Made by a program: the position numbers and the translations under genes | Assembly: GCA_950295325.1 (NCBI GenBank) | Contig: OX485804.1 | Location: 52,514,001 to 52,578,000, forward strand | Direction of reading: 5' to 3' | DNA length: 64,000 bases | DNA from: Polytrichum commune | Lineage: Eukaryota > Streptophyta > Polytrichopsida > Polytrichales > Polytrichaceae | In this document: positions 37,095-47,311 of the stretch, piece by piece | How the letters are laid out: each line of letters starts with the position of its first letter | How positions within the stretch are numbered: the stretch's first letter is position 1 | The notes under the pieces: generated by a model | Database searches by the model: none | The model's input: only the letters and a program-made list of their open reading frames with translations | What the model was told of the DNA's origin: nothing

Positions 37095-38165
37095 GGGGGG
37101 TCAGCCCTTCCCTATCAAGGTGGAGTCACCCCTTAGAGTGCAGGAAGGGTCTATGATCGGGGAGAGCCGGCAGTTAGTTACAGATGAACTGGTTGAGTTT
37201 GAGAAATAACCGGTTGAAGTTCAAGACTGCAGGAAAATTACCGATCATTTTAGAGGAATTTATAGAATATATCCCAATTTAATAAAGGAAAACTGAAGGA
37301 TGTCAACACGTAACCAGCTGGACTTGCAAACACCAGGATCTCAACCGATTATGTCCTAAAATCTCCTCGATTACTGGCAAGGATGGTTTTTGGTTTGCCT
37401 GTGGTGGCGTCTAGATCGTCCCTCGATATGGAGAGAGGAAATTAAAGTATACGAGCGCACCTCTCATCCATCCATTATAAAAATCTGAACCCTCTCTAAG
37501 TTTGTTGTCGATTCATCTCAAAATATGCTCAAGTTTACTAATTTGGGTTCCTTAAAGTGAATCCGCCCGGGGTTAGATCACATCTTCATTCGGTTGGGCC
37601 CTGCCCCTTCCACACCTCCTTCACTACATGGTCTTCCCGCTTGCACCTATGTGGGAACTATTCCCCGTTGGGAACCAACTTGACAATACCCGGCCAAAAT
37701 TACAAATATGCAAGTTGACATCACTTTCATTATTCCCAAGTTAATTGATGAGAGTTCCTTCACATGCCAAAGAAGCTTCTTGGCTTAAGTGACCGGGTAT
37801 TGTCACATTGGTTCCCAACGAGAAAGAGCGCCCACGCAGGTGTGGGCAACAAGACCGGGTAGTGAAGGAGGCATGGGAGGGACGGGGCCCAACCGAATGA
37901 AGAAGTGATCTAGCGCGGAGCAATTCAGCCCTTCCCTGCCAAGATGGAGTCACTCCATAGAGTGGAGGAAGGATGATCATTGATTTTCTCACGGTGGCAT
38001 CTAGGTCGTCCCCTTGACATGGAAAGAGGTAATTCAAGTATACGAGCGCACCTCTCATCCATCCATCCATCCATCCTTAAAACTTGAACCCTCTCTAAGT
38101 TTGTTGTCCATTCATCTCAAATATCGTCAAGTTAACTAATTTGCGGTCCTTAAAGTTAACCCTGG
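37095..38165. repeat. Direct repeats flanking an inverted-repeat core
   Basis: Outer direct repeats: TCAGCCCTTCCCT(A/G).CAAG(G/A)TGGAGTCAC.CC(T/A)TAGAGTG at 37100 and 37925, and the block from GGTGGC(G/A)TCTAG(A/G)TCGTCCC through CTCATCCATCC and CCCTCTCTAAGTTTGTTGTC at 37405-37560 and 37995-38150. Between them, 37567-37700 is inverted at 37787-37920 (GATCACATCTTCATTCGGTT against AACCGAATGAAGAAGTGATC; TTGACAATACCCGG against CCGGGTATTGTCAC). The 5' direct repeat is split by an R5 insertion (37165-37350). Confidence 0.6.
37165..37350 (-). repeat. Dispersed CCGGTT repeat, family R5 (copy 4)
   Basis: GAGAGCCGGCAGTTAGTTAC, GAACTGGTTGAGTTTGAG, AAATAACCGGTTGAAGTTC, AATTTATAGAATATA and CACGTAACCAGCTGG occur in the usual minus-strand order. 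It interrupts the longer direct repeat whose uninterrupted partner is at 37925-38160, so it inserted after that duplication. Confidence 0.65.
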
Positions 38166-38287
38166 TGTCAACAAATCAACTTTTAAAAACAACCTCCTCA
38201 CTACTTCACACTATAGTTCTAGGCTTTTACAAAATTGTTGATTGAAAGATAGGGACGCTCGAATATGTTGATTCCTTCCGTCTCTCC

Positions 38288-38685
38288 CAGTGTTCAAGAT
38301 TGAAAGCCCTCATATGACTTTCATTTTAAAGGGCTCTCAAAATTTTAGCCTTTCACTTGAAGGGTCGGTTCAAATCCAAGACGTCAACCATGAATATAAA
38401 AATGAAATACAAGACTCATATCAAACTTGTGCATGAATTATACGGTACATGTTCCCAATATAGTGTGAAGAATCAAGAATCTACCATCTAACCCCACTTC
38501 TTGTAGTGACAACGCCCTACGCTCGTCGGTTCTTATGGTGGACATGCATATTATATCGAGGACTTCAAGTGACGTCTTCGTTTTCAATTTGGGGTTGCGT
38601 TTTGAAGGGTTGTTTGAGAGAAGTATATTCTGAAGGGCGAAATCACGTTTGAAGGGCATTGAAGGCTTCAATCTTTGAACACTAG
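38288..38685 (-). mobile_element. Short non-autonomous hAT derivative
   Basis: CAGTGTTCAAGATTGAAAG at 38288 is the 3' terminus of the hAT family described at 59332-60408, here in reverse. Homology continues through GCCCTCATATGA.TTTCATTTT and the sequence encoding the transposase C-terminus RRALSLQEV-LD (minus strand, about 38545-38485). The other end, CTTCAATCTTTGAACACTAG, matches the opposite TIR imperfectly. Only the last ~12 transposase codons and both ends remain. No 8-bp duplication is seen (GTCTCTCC versus TATGATCT). Confidence 0.7.
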
Positions 38686-40120
38686 TATGATCTTGAGGAC
38701 AACAAAGCATGCTTTCGATGATAAGCACGACACATGAATTCATATAGAATTGGCAACTTCAAGCGACGTCTTCATTTTCAATCTGGGGTTGCGTTTGGAA
38801 GGGTTGTTTGAGAGAGGTATATTCTGAAGGGCCAAGTCACGTTTGAAGGGCATTGAAGGCTTAAATCTTTGAACATTGGTATGATCTTGAGCACAACCAA
38901 GCATGCTTTCGATGATAACCACGAGACATGAATTTATATAGAACTGGCAACTTCAAGTGACATATTCATTTCCAATCTCGGGTTGCGTTTTGAAGGGTTG
39001 GTTTTGAGAGAGGTATATTTTGAAGGGCCAAATCACGTTTGAAGGGCATTGAAGGCATCAATCTTTGAGCACTAGTATAATCTTAAGCATGGCCAAGCAT
39101 GCTTTTGATGATAGGCACAACACATGAATTCATATAGAATTGGCAACTTCAAGTGACATCTTCATTTTCAATTTGGGGTTGCGTTTTGAAGGGTTGGTTT
39201 TGAGAGAGGTACATTCTGAAGGGCCAAATCACGTTTGAAGGTCATTGAAGGCTTCAATCTTGAAAATTGGTACGATCTTGGGCACATCAAAGCATGCTTA
39301 TGATGATATATAGCCACGACACATGAATTCATATAGAACTGGCAACTTCAAGTGACATCTTCATTTTCAATCTAGGGTTGCGTTTTGAAGGGTTGTTTGA
39401 GAGAGGTACATTCTGAAGGGCCAAGTCACGTTTGAAGGGCATTGAAGGCTTAAATCTTTGAACATTGGTATGATCTTGAGCACGGCAAAGCATGCTTTCG
39501 ATGATAAGCACGACACATGAAGTCATGTAGAACTGGCAACTTCAAGTGACATCTTCATTTTCAATTTGGGGTTGCGTTTTGAAGGGTTGGTTTTGAGAGA
39601 GGTGCATTCTGAAGGGCCAAATCACGTTTGAAGGCCATTGAAGGCGTCAATCTTTGAACACTAGTATGATCTTGAGCACAACAAAGCATGCTTTCGATGA
39701 TAAGCATGACACATGAATTCATATAGAACTAGCAACTTCAAGTGACATCTTCATTTTCAATTTGGGGTTGCGTTTTGAGAAAGGTATATTATGAAGGGCC
39801 AAATCACGTTTGAAGGCCATTGAAGGTGTCAATCTTTGAACACTAGTATGATCTTGGGCACATCAAAGCATGCTTTTGATGATATATAGCCACGACACAT
39901 GAATTCATATAGAACTGGCAACTTCAAGTGACATCTTCATTTCCAATTTGGGTTTGCATTTTGAAGGGTTGTTTTGAGAGAGGTATATTCTGAAGGGCCA
40001 AAGCACGTTTGAAGGGCATTGAAGGCTTCAATCTTGAACACTGGTGTGATCTTGAGCACGGCAAAGCTTGCTTTCGATGATACATAGGCACAACACATGA
40101 ATTCATATAGAACTGGCAAC
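38563..40120. repeat. ~194-bp tandem array derived from a hAT terminus (about 8 units)
   Basis: The anchor CTTCAAGTGACATCTTCATT (with variants) starts at 38563, 38757, 38951, 39147, 39346, 39540, 39736 and 39922, and the array stops within a ninth at about 40120. Spacings are 186-199. In each unit ~125 bp, from the anchor to GAAGGCTTCAATCTTTGAACACTAG (read as GAAGGCTTCAATC, TTTGAACACTAG), aligns with the 5' 125 bp of the intact hAT element in reverse. The other ~70 bp (ATGATCTTGAGCAC..CAAAGCATGCTTTCGATGATA) adjoins it. 194 is not a multiple of three, so the minus-strand frames are not a protein repeat. Confidence 0.9.
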
Positions 40121-40279
40121 ACTTGTCCACCTGTCGCCACACAAGCCACTCTGTACATAATATCTCCCCCTCCCACCCAATCACAACCGAACCCCCCCCC
40201 CCTACCCAGTGTCAGCCTCTCCCATATTGGAAACCCCAGATATTATGTGGCCACCGCCCTGGTGGCGACACCCCATTGG
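40121..40279. other. Short spacer with C-rich tract
   Basis: CCTCCCACCC and a C run at about 40193-40202. No feature recognised. Confidence 0.4.
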
Positions 40280-40450
40280 CCCATACCCGCGACAAAAACA
40301 TCAGCACCACCTGCCACATCCGCCGTCGACGACAATCGCCTCGACTTCAAGCTACCGTAATCGATGTGCCTCCATCCAACATACCAATAATTTGGACACC
40401 TATATGTGAGGGGGGGGGGTTGTTAGTAGGTGTGGATATAAGGGTCGGTG
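40280..40450 (+). repeat. ~240-bp repeat, family N11, detached unit
   Basis: GACAAAAACATCAGCACC, CGACAATCGCCTCGACTT and CAACATACCAATAATTTGGA are those of the tandem units at 41201-41740. It is separated from them by 750 bp that includes an A6 MITE. Confidence 0.65.
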
Positions 40451-40831
40451 TAGACTAGGTATGATGAAGAAGTGCCACTGGTCGGTCGAGAGTTTCAGCC
40501 CAAGATAAGGTTATTTGAGGCGAACGGTTGGCATGACAAACAAGATGGGGGAGGAAAAACATAATTTGAAAGAATGTCTAAAGTTAGGGTTCTCTGTATG
40601 CCAAGTTTCTTGGCCAAGGGTTTCAGGTGGTCCAAGGAACTCGACTTCCAAAGGACTCCCCTGGCAAAAAGTTGTTGCCATCTTGGCAACCATGTCATTT
40701 GTGTCATCCGTTGGTCGTAGTGTTAACCCCTGCTGGTGAAGAACCCATTTCATAACCAATCATATTGCTCCGTTCTGCTAAATTTCTTGACCGGTGCATT
40801 TGTTCAGCATAGTCTAAACCAACCCTAAATA

Positions 40832-41189
40832 ACTACACTAGATATGATATTTAGTGTCGTACGGTGACTTTTCGGATGACACTTCTTATGAATAAGTGAA
40901 CAAATATTGTCTTGGATGATGGGTGAGTTCATCCGTTGGCCAAAACCCCACCTTCTCTTGTCATCGACTTGTGATGGAATAGTGTCATGGATGATTGAAA
41001 GTTGGACGAAAAACCACTTGGTAAGTGACAGTAATTGCAACACTGTAAACCTATAATTGCCCCCCCCCCACACCCAATGTAATGACAGGGAATGACAAAT
41101 AATGTTGGGTTAATCTTTAGTGTTGGTGACACTACAATGCAGTTTAAAATTAGTATTGAGTGCGACACTAAATACCATATTTAGTGTAG
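40832..41189 (-). mobile_element. MITE, family A6 (inverted copy)
   Basis: ACTACACTAGATATGATATT at the left and GACACTAAATACCATATTTAGTGTAG (read as GACACTAAATACC, ATATTTAGTGTAG) at the right form TIRs. Inside, TGGTAAGTGACAGTAATTGC and CCAAAACCCCACCTTCTC are the reverse complement of 15787-16165. It contains a short C tract at about 41059-41067. Flanks give no clear duplication. Confidence 0.7.
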
Positions 41190-41200
41190 CACTGAAAGAA

Positions 41201-41740
41201 ACATGTGTTCAAAAGAGTGTGGACTATGTGCTCAAAATATGCTAAGCATTCTAGGCTCACTAGCCCATATTCATGACCACATGCAATGACAAAACATCAT
41301 CAACACCCACCACATCCATCGACAATCACCTCGACTTGATGCTAACATAGTAGACGTCCCTAAATTATCCAACATACCAATAATTTGGACACCTACATCC
41401 TAGTGGTATGTTGTTAGGTGTAGATCTAAGAACTTGCACCCAAAAAAAACATGTGTTCAAAAGAATGTGGACCATGTGCTCAAAACCGTATACTAACCAT
41501 TCTAGGCTCATTGGCCATATTCACAATCACACACGGTGACAAAGCATCACATCATTTGCCACCTCCATTGACAATCGCCTTGACTTGATGCTAAGATAGA
41601 CGTGCCTAAATTATCCAACATACCAATAATTTGGACACCTACATTTGAGGTGTAGTTCTAATAACTGGCACCAAAAAAACATGTGTTTAGATTGAGTGTG
41701 GACTATGTGTTCAAAATATGCTAACCATTCTAGGTTGGGA
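41201..41740 (+). repeat. ~240-bp tandem repeat, family N11 (2.2 units)
   Basis: Units begin ACATGTGTT(C/T) at 41201, 41449 and 41679 (spacings 248 and 230). Each holds GTGGAC(T/C)ATGTG, CATTCTAGG, GACAATC(A/G)CCT, CCAACATACCAATAATTTGG and ACACCTACAT. The third unit is cut after CATTCTAGG. The same CATTCTAGG region appears near 13600-13690. Confidence 0.75.
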
Positions 41741-42149
41741 CACATGTATGACGGGTTGGTGAGCACGAGAATCTTCACTTTGAGAATGAATAAGATACAC
41801 ATATGAGCTCCAAATTTTTGGAGAGAGATGACTACATGCATGATTTGGACTCGCTAATGATGCACTAATCTTGCACTAATTGTGTGTTTCATATCCTACG
41901 AGAAGTGGGTGTAGAGAGTGTAACACATCCCTCCAAGGCATGTCTACCTGGTGGCACGATACGAACTCACACTCCAATCTTTATTTTATCAACATCATTT
42001 TAAAAGCCCACCGAAGTGAGTATGAGTGATATAAGGTAGACGTGGATAATTTGGTTACTTGTCTTCATCACATGTAACTATATTTGAGTGGCATGTGGTT
42101 AGGTGTAATGTCTAGGAAGATTTTTGGGCATAATCAATTGAGGTCTTGG

Positions 42150-42660
42150 TGTTTCCAAGACCAACCGCTTACATGTTGACATCTTTTGGTTTTCTTTTAC
42201 AAAAACAAGGAATGTTATTTATATTCCCCTTCAATGTTCTGTAATTTTCCTGAAGTCTCGAATTTGAACTACACTAAATATGATATTTAGTGTCACCAAT
42301 TCTAATTGTCTTGCTCAATACTAATTGCAAACCGCGGTGTAGTGTCGTCAACACTAAATGTTAACCCAACATTATTCATCATTCCTTGTAATTTTTTTTG
42401 GGGGGGATTGTAGACTTACAATATTGCAATTACTGTCACTTACCAATTGACTTAACATCTAAACTTCAATCATCCATGCCAACATTCGTTCACTCATTCA
42501 TAAAAGGTGTCATCCACAAAGTCACCATAGTGACATTTAATACCATATTTAGTGTAGTTTTTTTCCTCCTCAAAACTCACCCAGTGTATTTTGTAACTAG
42601 CGGCCGGTTCTCCTCATTCATCGGTTTTGGGTGTGCTTTAAGAACAGATACCAAGAAGAC
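42150..42660 (+). repeat. R5 repeat (copy 5) interrupted by an A6 MITE
   Basis: The left part, AACCGCTTACATGTTGACATC to CTGAAGTCTCGAATTTGAA (quoted in parts), is at 42162-42267. The right part (CTCAAAACTCA, TTGTAACTAGCGGCCGGTTCTCC in parts) resumes at about 42568. Comparison with 15258-15430 shows where the host sequence was split. Confidence 0.65.
42268..42558 (+). mobile_element. MITE, family A6 (short copy)
   Basis: ACTACACTAAATATGATATT at the left is inverted at the right as AATACCATATTTAGTGTAGT. The interior matches 15787-16165 but lacks the GAGAAGGTGGGG segment. It lies inside an R5 repeat. At 291 bp it has no coding. Confidence 0.75.
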
Positions 42661-43380
42661 ATGTTAGTAAAAAAAGATCGGATTGCAAGCTCAATAGTCA
42701 ACATAATCCGAGTGGGACCTATACAACCATCGAACGAGCACGAGAAACTTCACTTTGACAATGGGTGACATGTTTATACAAAGTCTCAAACCCACGAGGA
42801 AAGTGGTGTCGACCTCAATTTGGGATTCGCTAACCATCTCGTGCAAATAGCTTGTTCCCCCCTTATTATCATCCTAGTAGGAGGAAGTGGGCTAGTCGGA
42901 AAGAAGAAAAAGTAACCATTTAAGACCCACCTACCTTAGCGGAACGTATGATAAAGTCACGTCGATAATACCTCCTTACCTCACCACTATACGGAAACAA
43001 AGAAGTAGTGCCGCTTTCAAGGTGCCCTTGGGTACGGGCCGACGGAGGAGGTGACAAGGTGAGTGGATCGAAGATATGAGGGTGGATCCGGTGGCAGCTT
43101 TATTGACTGACGCCCACCTCACTGCTCACATGGGAGCCAATTGCAAACACTACATAGTGGTAAGAATAAGAATAATAATAATAAGGTGGTATAAGGTGCT
43201 CAAAGAGCTTCCTCCGGTGGACTTATTAAGCGGTGGCCTATTATTGGTTGATGAGGTGGCGGGCCAACGCGATCCCCCCCCCCCCCGCCGGGGTACTTGG
43301 AAGATGTCTAACCCCCCTCCATGCCTTTGACCGGATCGGAGATTGGAAGAGGAGAGAGAGGGAAAGAGAGATAGCTCAAC
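42661..43380. other. Anonymous, partly GC-richer DNA
   Basis: No gene accepted. It includes a C13 run at 43274-43286 and a GA-rich microsatellite just before 43381. Confidence 0.4.
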
Positions 43381-43553
43381 CACACCGGGGTCCAGTCGGG
43401 GTCCAGCTAGCTCGGCTCACGTTCTGCATCCAATCAGTCGGGGTCCTTTGGGACTCTGTTCTTAGTGCCTTGGATGGTTGGCTCATCCTCCGGGGGGGGG
43501 GGGGGGCACACCAGCCGGGCTGGTTGGGCCTCGGCTAGACCCCCCGATGTGGC
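43381..43553. mobile_element. Small TIR element with G15 tract, family G4
   Basis: CACACCGGGGTCCAG at the left is inverted at the right (GACCCCCCGATGTGG). GGATGG, TCCTCCG(G)n, GC(A)CACCAGC and GGTTGGGCC lie as in 10930-11105. The G run is 43492-43506. GA-rich DNA (GAGAGAGAG) lies on both sides. Confidence 0.6.
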
Positions 43554-43668
43554 GAGAGAGAGAGATCCAACGTAAGATCCTTGGAATCTGGAACCGTGTG
43601 CACCCCGGAGGTTACTTATTATAATTGATTTGACACCATACATAATGAGTTTGAAAGACCCGTGGTTA

Positions 43669-44319
43669 GGGTCGCTTTACGTGAGGAGTGAAGCTCAATT
43701 TGGGAGCTCCGACACGCGTACATCTTTGTATGTTATTGGTGTAATCCACAAAATCAGTCCCCAAGGTCTTTACATGATGGAGTCGAGGCCATTCCGTGAA
43801 ATTCATTATTCTAATGAGGTGGAATTGTATATGCAATGCACTAAAAGACAATTCGTTACATAGTTTGACGGAAAAGAATTGGGTTGGACTGAAATGGAAG
43901 CCTAGTTTGCTTCCTTGGGCCATGTCGAAGTTTTTGCCCTTCTTGGCCCAAGTCAATATTTCGTACAAAATAGGGTTGCTTTCCATGAGGAGTCGAGGCC
44001 ATCAGAATGTGAAGCCAATTCACACGAAATGTTGGCTTCGGCCAAAAAGGGAGGAAGCTCTCACACGGCCCCAAAGAAAGCAAATTGACATTCCGTTTTG
44101 CTTTGGCCCACTTCTCTTTCCTCGGGCTATGTAACGATTTGTCTTCAGTGCATTAAATATACAATTTCACCTCATTAGAATAATGAATTTCAAGGAACGA
44201 CCTTGACTCTATCATGTAAAGACCTTGAGATTGATATTGTGGATTAGGCCAATTACGTACAAGGATTTACGGATGTCGGAGCCCCCAAATTGGTCTTGAC
44301 ACCTCATGTGAAGCGGCCG
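43669..44319. mobile_element. 651-bp foldback element with TTA duplication
   Basis: TTA flanks both ends (43666-43668; 44320-44322). The left arm, starting GGGTCGCTTTACGTGAGG, runs to about 43985. The right arm, read from the other strand, starts CGGCCGCTTCACATGAGG and follows the left arm almost throughout: GGTCTTTACATGATGGAGTC against GGTCTTTACATGATAGAGTC, and GAAATTCATTATTCTAATGA identical. The loop is tiny, near 43990. I estimate roughly 75-80% arm identity by eye. Long open frames on both strands (43666-43986 minus; 43796-44134 plus) arise because the arms mirror each other. Confidence 0.85.
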
Positions 44320-44394
44320 TTAGCTTCAGATTTTGAATCCCTCGACTCCTAATGTAAAACGACACTGAATCTACTCAAGGTCATTTGAGATAAA

Positions 44395-44540
44395 TCAACA
44401 ACAAACCTATAAAAGGGAAGAAGGGTGGGGGGGGGGGGGGGTCAAGTGTTTATGTGGGGTGGATGAATGGTACACTTGTATACAAGAAGTCCCTCTCCTC
44501 AAATGTTTTCAAGGGGTGAATTGCCTCCCCTCAAGTCCGA
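44395..44540 (+). repeat. Dispersed repeat (copy 2 of 13070) with G15 tract
   Basis: CAACAACAAACCTATAAAAG, GGTGGATGAATGGTACACTT and AAGTCCCTCTCCTC parallel 13070-13140. A run of 15 G is at 44427-44441. Confidence 0.5.
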
Positions 44541-44663
44541 CCAATGTTGCAGGGTCACTTGATTGGTGTCACTAGGCATGTGGATAAACTGGAAAGCACA
44601 AAAATAAAGATGCCTCCTCGTTGTTCGGTGGGTCACCCTAGCCTATACCATGAGAGATCCTAA

Positions 44664-45784
44664 GGGCTGCTTTACACTATGGACCATGAAGTCGTCCCAC
44701 GTAAGAGGCCTATTTTGCGTGGGACGACTTCCATGGTCCGAGTTACTAAAATATTAGTTTTCATGGTTCATGGGCTCCTCACTAGGTGTAAACCGAATGT
44801 GGACCAAGAGGAATGACCACACACCAAAAAGTGAAGGTGCTGATTTTTTTAATACATGTCCAAAAAGGGCAATTTTGAAAAAAAATTAAGTTTGATCATT
44901 CCTTGTCTTCTCTTGGGCTTCACTTGTCTTCACTTCTTGTTAAATGTGTCGAAGATGTGGCTTGCAAATCTTCTCACAACAATTTTTTTTAAATAAAATA
45001 AAATGAGCAATTTAATTTGTACATGCTCAATGTAATTTACATGTGACATGTACCTTGTGTTGTCACTACACTACATAGGATATTTAGTGTTTGATTATAT
45101 TTAATGTTGTTACCACCCTACCTTGCTCAACACTAATTTTCAATTCTTTGATAATTAATGTTAGAAGATTTCCCATTGCACTTCTTTTGACTACCCTGAT
45201 CTACAATCACTAAACCACTACAAATTTTTCTTTTTTGTTTTGCAACTGCATTTTGTAAGAATATTGGGGTGTGTAACATACCATTGGAAAGGTATTTTCA
45301 AGGCCTTTCCAACGGTATATTACAAGCCCCAAAATTCCAAACATTACATTTGGTAGACCAAAAAAACAAATCTGCACTTGAATTCTTGAGTTCTAGATGT
45401 CCCGCGTTGTTTGGTGAAACACGTGTGAGCCGGTTTAAGGGGTAGGGCAAGGTAGTGTTGGTATGTCTCATGGGCTATGGTATAATTAAGGTGCTTAAAA
45501 GGCAGATTCATTAAAATTTTATTGAAATGGTATTTCCTTGACATGGGCCCTTGCCTTTTCCTACCAGACCACCTCTCTTGCCTCTCTCAACGCAAAACCC
45601 GTTGGACCATGCCAGTGCATTTATTAGGCCTTAAAATTTATATTTTGGGGACCTCGATCTCCATGGTCCCTCTGCCATTTTTTCCTTAGTGTAAACCGAA
45701 GTTGTCCCGGGAGAACTTCAACAGCCAATCAGCTGCCTTGCAGAGCCCTGGTCCAACTTCATGGTCCATAGTGTAAACCGCCCC
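44664..45784. mobile_element. GGGCC-ended element, family H1, with TAA duplication
   Basis: TAA lies at 44661-44663 and 45785-45787. Ends: GGGCTGCTTTACACTATGG and, from the other strand, GGGGCGGTTTACACTATGG. Shared interior blocks tie it to 6471-6894 and 57424-58012. It is longer (1121 bp) because it holds an internal hairpin near the left end (GGACCATGAAGTCGTCCCACG against CGTGGGACGACTTCCATGGTCC, quoted only as a pair of arms at 44691-44737) and inserted DNA at about 45050-45520. No transposase is encoded. Confidence 0.8.
45066..45175 (+). mobile_element. Left part of MITE family A6b (nested)
   Basis: ACTACACTACATAGGATATT, GTTGTTACCACCCTACC, TGCTCAACACTAATTTTCAA and TTAATGTTAGA align with the left half of 55281-55596. 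The right terminus is missing. It lies inside the H1 element at 44664-45784. Confidence 0.55.
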
Positions 45785-45787
45785 TAA

Positions 45788-46323
45788 GGGCCGCTTTACA
45801 CCTAGAGGCTGGGCCAATTCCCCTTGAGGCCGATTACATGAAATTTCAGCCCCTTTTGGGTTGGAGGCCAGCCTCAACTACACATTATAATAAGATTATA
45901 ATGGGGGCCAATTTTCCCATATGTAAAGGCTTTAGGGCCAAGAAGCTAGGCTGATTCAATAAATTTAGCATAATCCAACGGATCTAGCATAATCTAGCAT
46001 AGAGCCGTTCATATTTCCACATAATACAATGGATATGGTTCGCTATAAAAAATCATATTTTATTATGAAATTATGAAATTATTGAAATTTGACATTGGGC
46101 CCGAGGCCAAGAATTGGGCTTCCATTTTGGGTGCACCCAATTCAACGAGCTCGGGCCGTGTCATACAATGCATTTTTTGATTAAAAAGTCCATACCACCA
46201 AATTGGCCCGGCCTCTAGGTGTAAAGGGGTTGGGGCCGATTTCAGCCTTCTGACCAACCACAAGTGAGGATTTCAAGCCTCTTACACAACGAATCGGCCC
46301 GGCCTCTAGGTGTAAAGCGGCCC
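45788..46323. mobile_element. GGGCC-ended element, TIR GGGCCGCTTTACACCTAGAG
   Basis: Starts directly after the TAA that ends the preceding element. The left end GGGCCGCTTTACACCTAGAG is inverted at the right as CCTCTAGGTGTAAAGCGGCCC with GGC(T/C)GGGCC(A/G)A continuing inward. About 90 bp before the right end the same terminus appears again (46205-46240, CGGCCTCTAGGTGTAAAGG), so the right end is duplicated. The right flank is TTG rather than TAA. Confidence 0.7.
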
Positions 46324-46367
46324 TTGTATACTCGGTTGTCGCTCTTTAGACATCGGGAGAAGGTTTA

Positions 46368-46866
46368 GGGCCACTTCACACACAAGACTGAGAGCCCGTG
46401 ACCGTATCACTTCAAGCATTCTCATTGGTGAAAAAGGCGGAGCCGGTCCAAGTTCGCATCACACTATGCTTGAGGGACCAACGGAGTATGTGAATGCAAA
46501 ATGGATGTAAAGTCTACATGGATTCCTACATGCCATCGAATGGATCATGTTTCATGGTCACTTGGATTATTTCCAAAAACCACCTCTTGGAGGTAGGCCT
46601 AACACAAAACCAGGAGACCATGGCACTCCGAACGCTCACAACCGTTGATTTATTCTCTTCTATCATGTGCGAGGACCCGCATGGATAGACATTCATTAAT
46701 ATAGCATTCAGATGAGGGTCCAATCACATACGACTTCACACTACAATTGAGGGTCCGTGACCGCACTACATGATTTTGGAAGTGCCTTGGGACAACCCTT
46801 GGACACTTTCTTTTGAGCTCTCACAATTTCATGGTCACGGCTCTTGGCTCGTGTGTGAAGTGGCCC
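46368..46866. mobile_element. GGGCC-ended MITE, family H2
   Basis: TTA precedes (46365-46367), TTT follows (46867-46869). TIRs: GGGCCACTTCACACACAAG and, from the right, GGGCCACTTCACACACGAGC. Related copies: 60458-60765 (whole) and 30813-30960 (part, inverted). Shared internal marks are CATGGATTCCTACATG, CACCTC..GGAGGTA(G/A)GCCT and CTCACAATT..CATGGTCA. 499 bp, non-coding. Confidence 0.75.
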
Positions 46867-46869
46867 TTT

Positions 46870-46971
46870 GGATTAGTTTCCATGTAGGCCGCTCGCCCAT
46901 CATATTCTAATGGTGGCATCTACATTTCCACTACATTTTGATGGGCGAGAGACCTACATGGAAACCAACCC
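46870..46971. mobile_element. 102-bp foldback MITE
   Basis: GGATTAGTTTCCATGTAGG and, from the right end, GGGTTGGTTTCCATGTAGG begin two arms that also share CGCTCGCCCATCA / CTCTCGCCCATCA. TTT lies on the left (shared with the H2 element) and TTA on the right (46972-46974). One base change in the shared triplet would explain both. Confidence 0.65.
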
Positions 46972-47311
46972 TTAGAAAATCTCATTGTTCAAGCATTCAA
47001 GTGGTGTCTTATTATGCAAGGCTTGAGGTGGTGAGGCATGGACCAACTAAACTGTCACCGGGCATAAGAAAATTGTCCCCCAATCTTAAATGGATGCAAA
47101 ATTCAAAGAGTCGAGAGTGGCTATGGAATGGAGAGCAAGGCCTCCCCAAACGTTGCCTCCCTCAAGTGCAACCAAGAATGCCACGACTTATCTCCTTGTT
47201 GGATGGGTCCTGCATGTACTATGTGGGATCTCGATACTTGGTCGTTGTTCTTCAAATGTTGGGAGAAGGTTTAGAAATCTCAATGTTCAAAGATAGGTGT
47301 CGTGTTAGTAA
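46972..47311. other. Spacer between MITEs
   Basis: A 156-codon frame (46938-47408, +) crosses from the 102-bp MITE through this spacer into the next element, so I do not accept it as a gene. Nothing else is recognised. Confidence 0.5.

Noticed and set aside
38563-40120. Regularly spaced repeats resembling a CRISPR array or a protein repeat
   Set aside because: Units are ~194 bp with no distinct spacers, the length is not a multiple of three, and the context is eukaryotic transposon DNA.
43666-44134. Overlapping sense and antisense frames of about 110 codons
   Set aside because: They mirror each other because the two arms of the foldback element are inverted copies.
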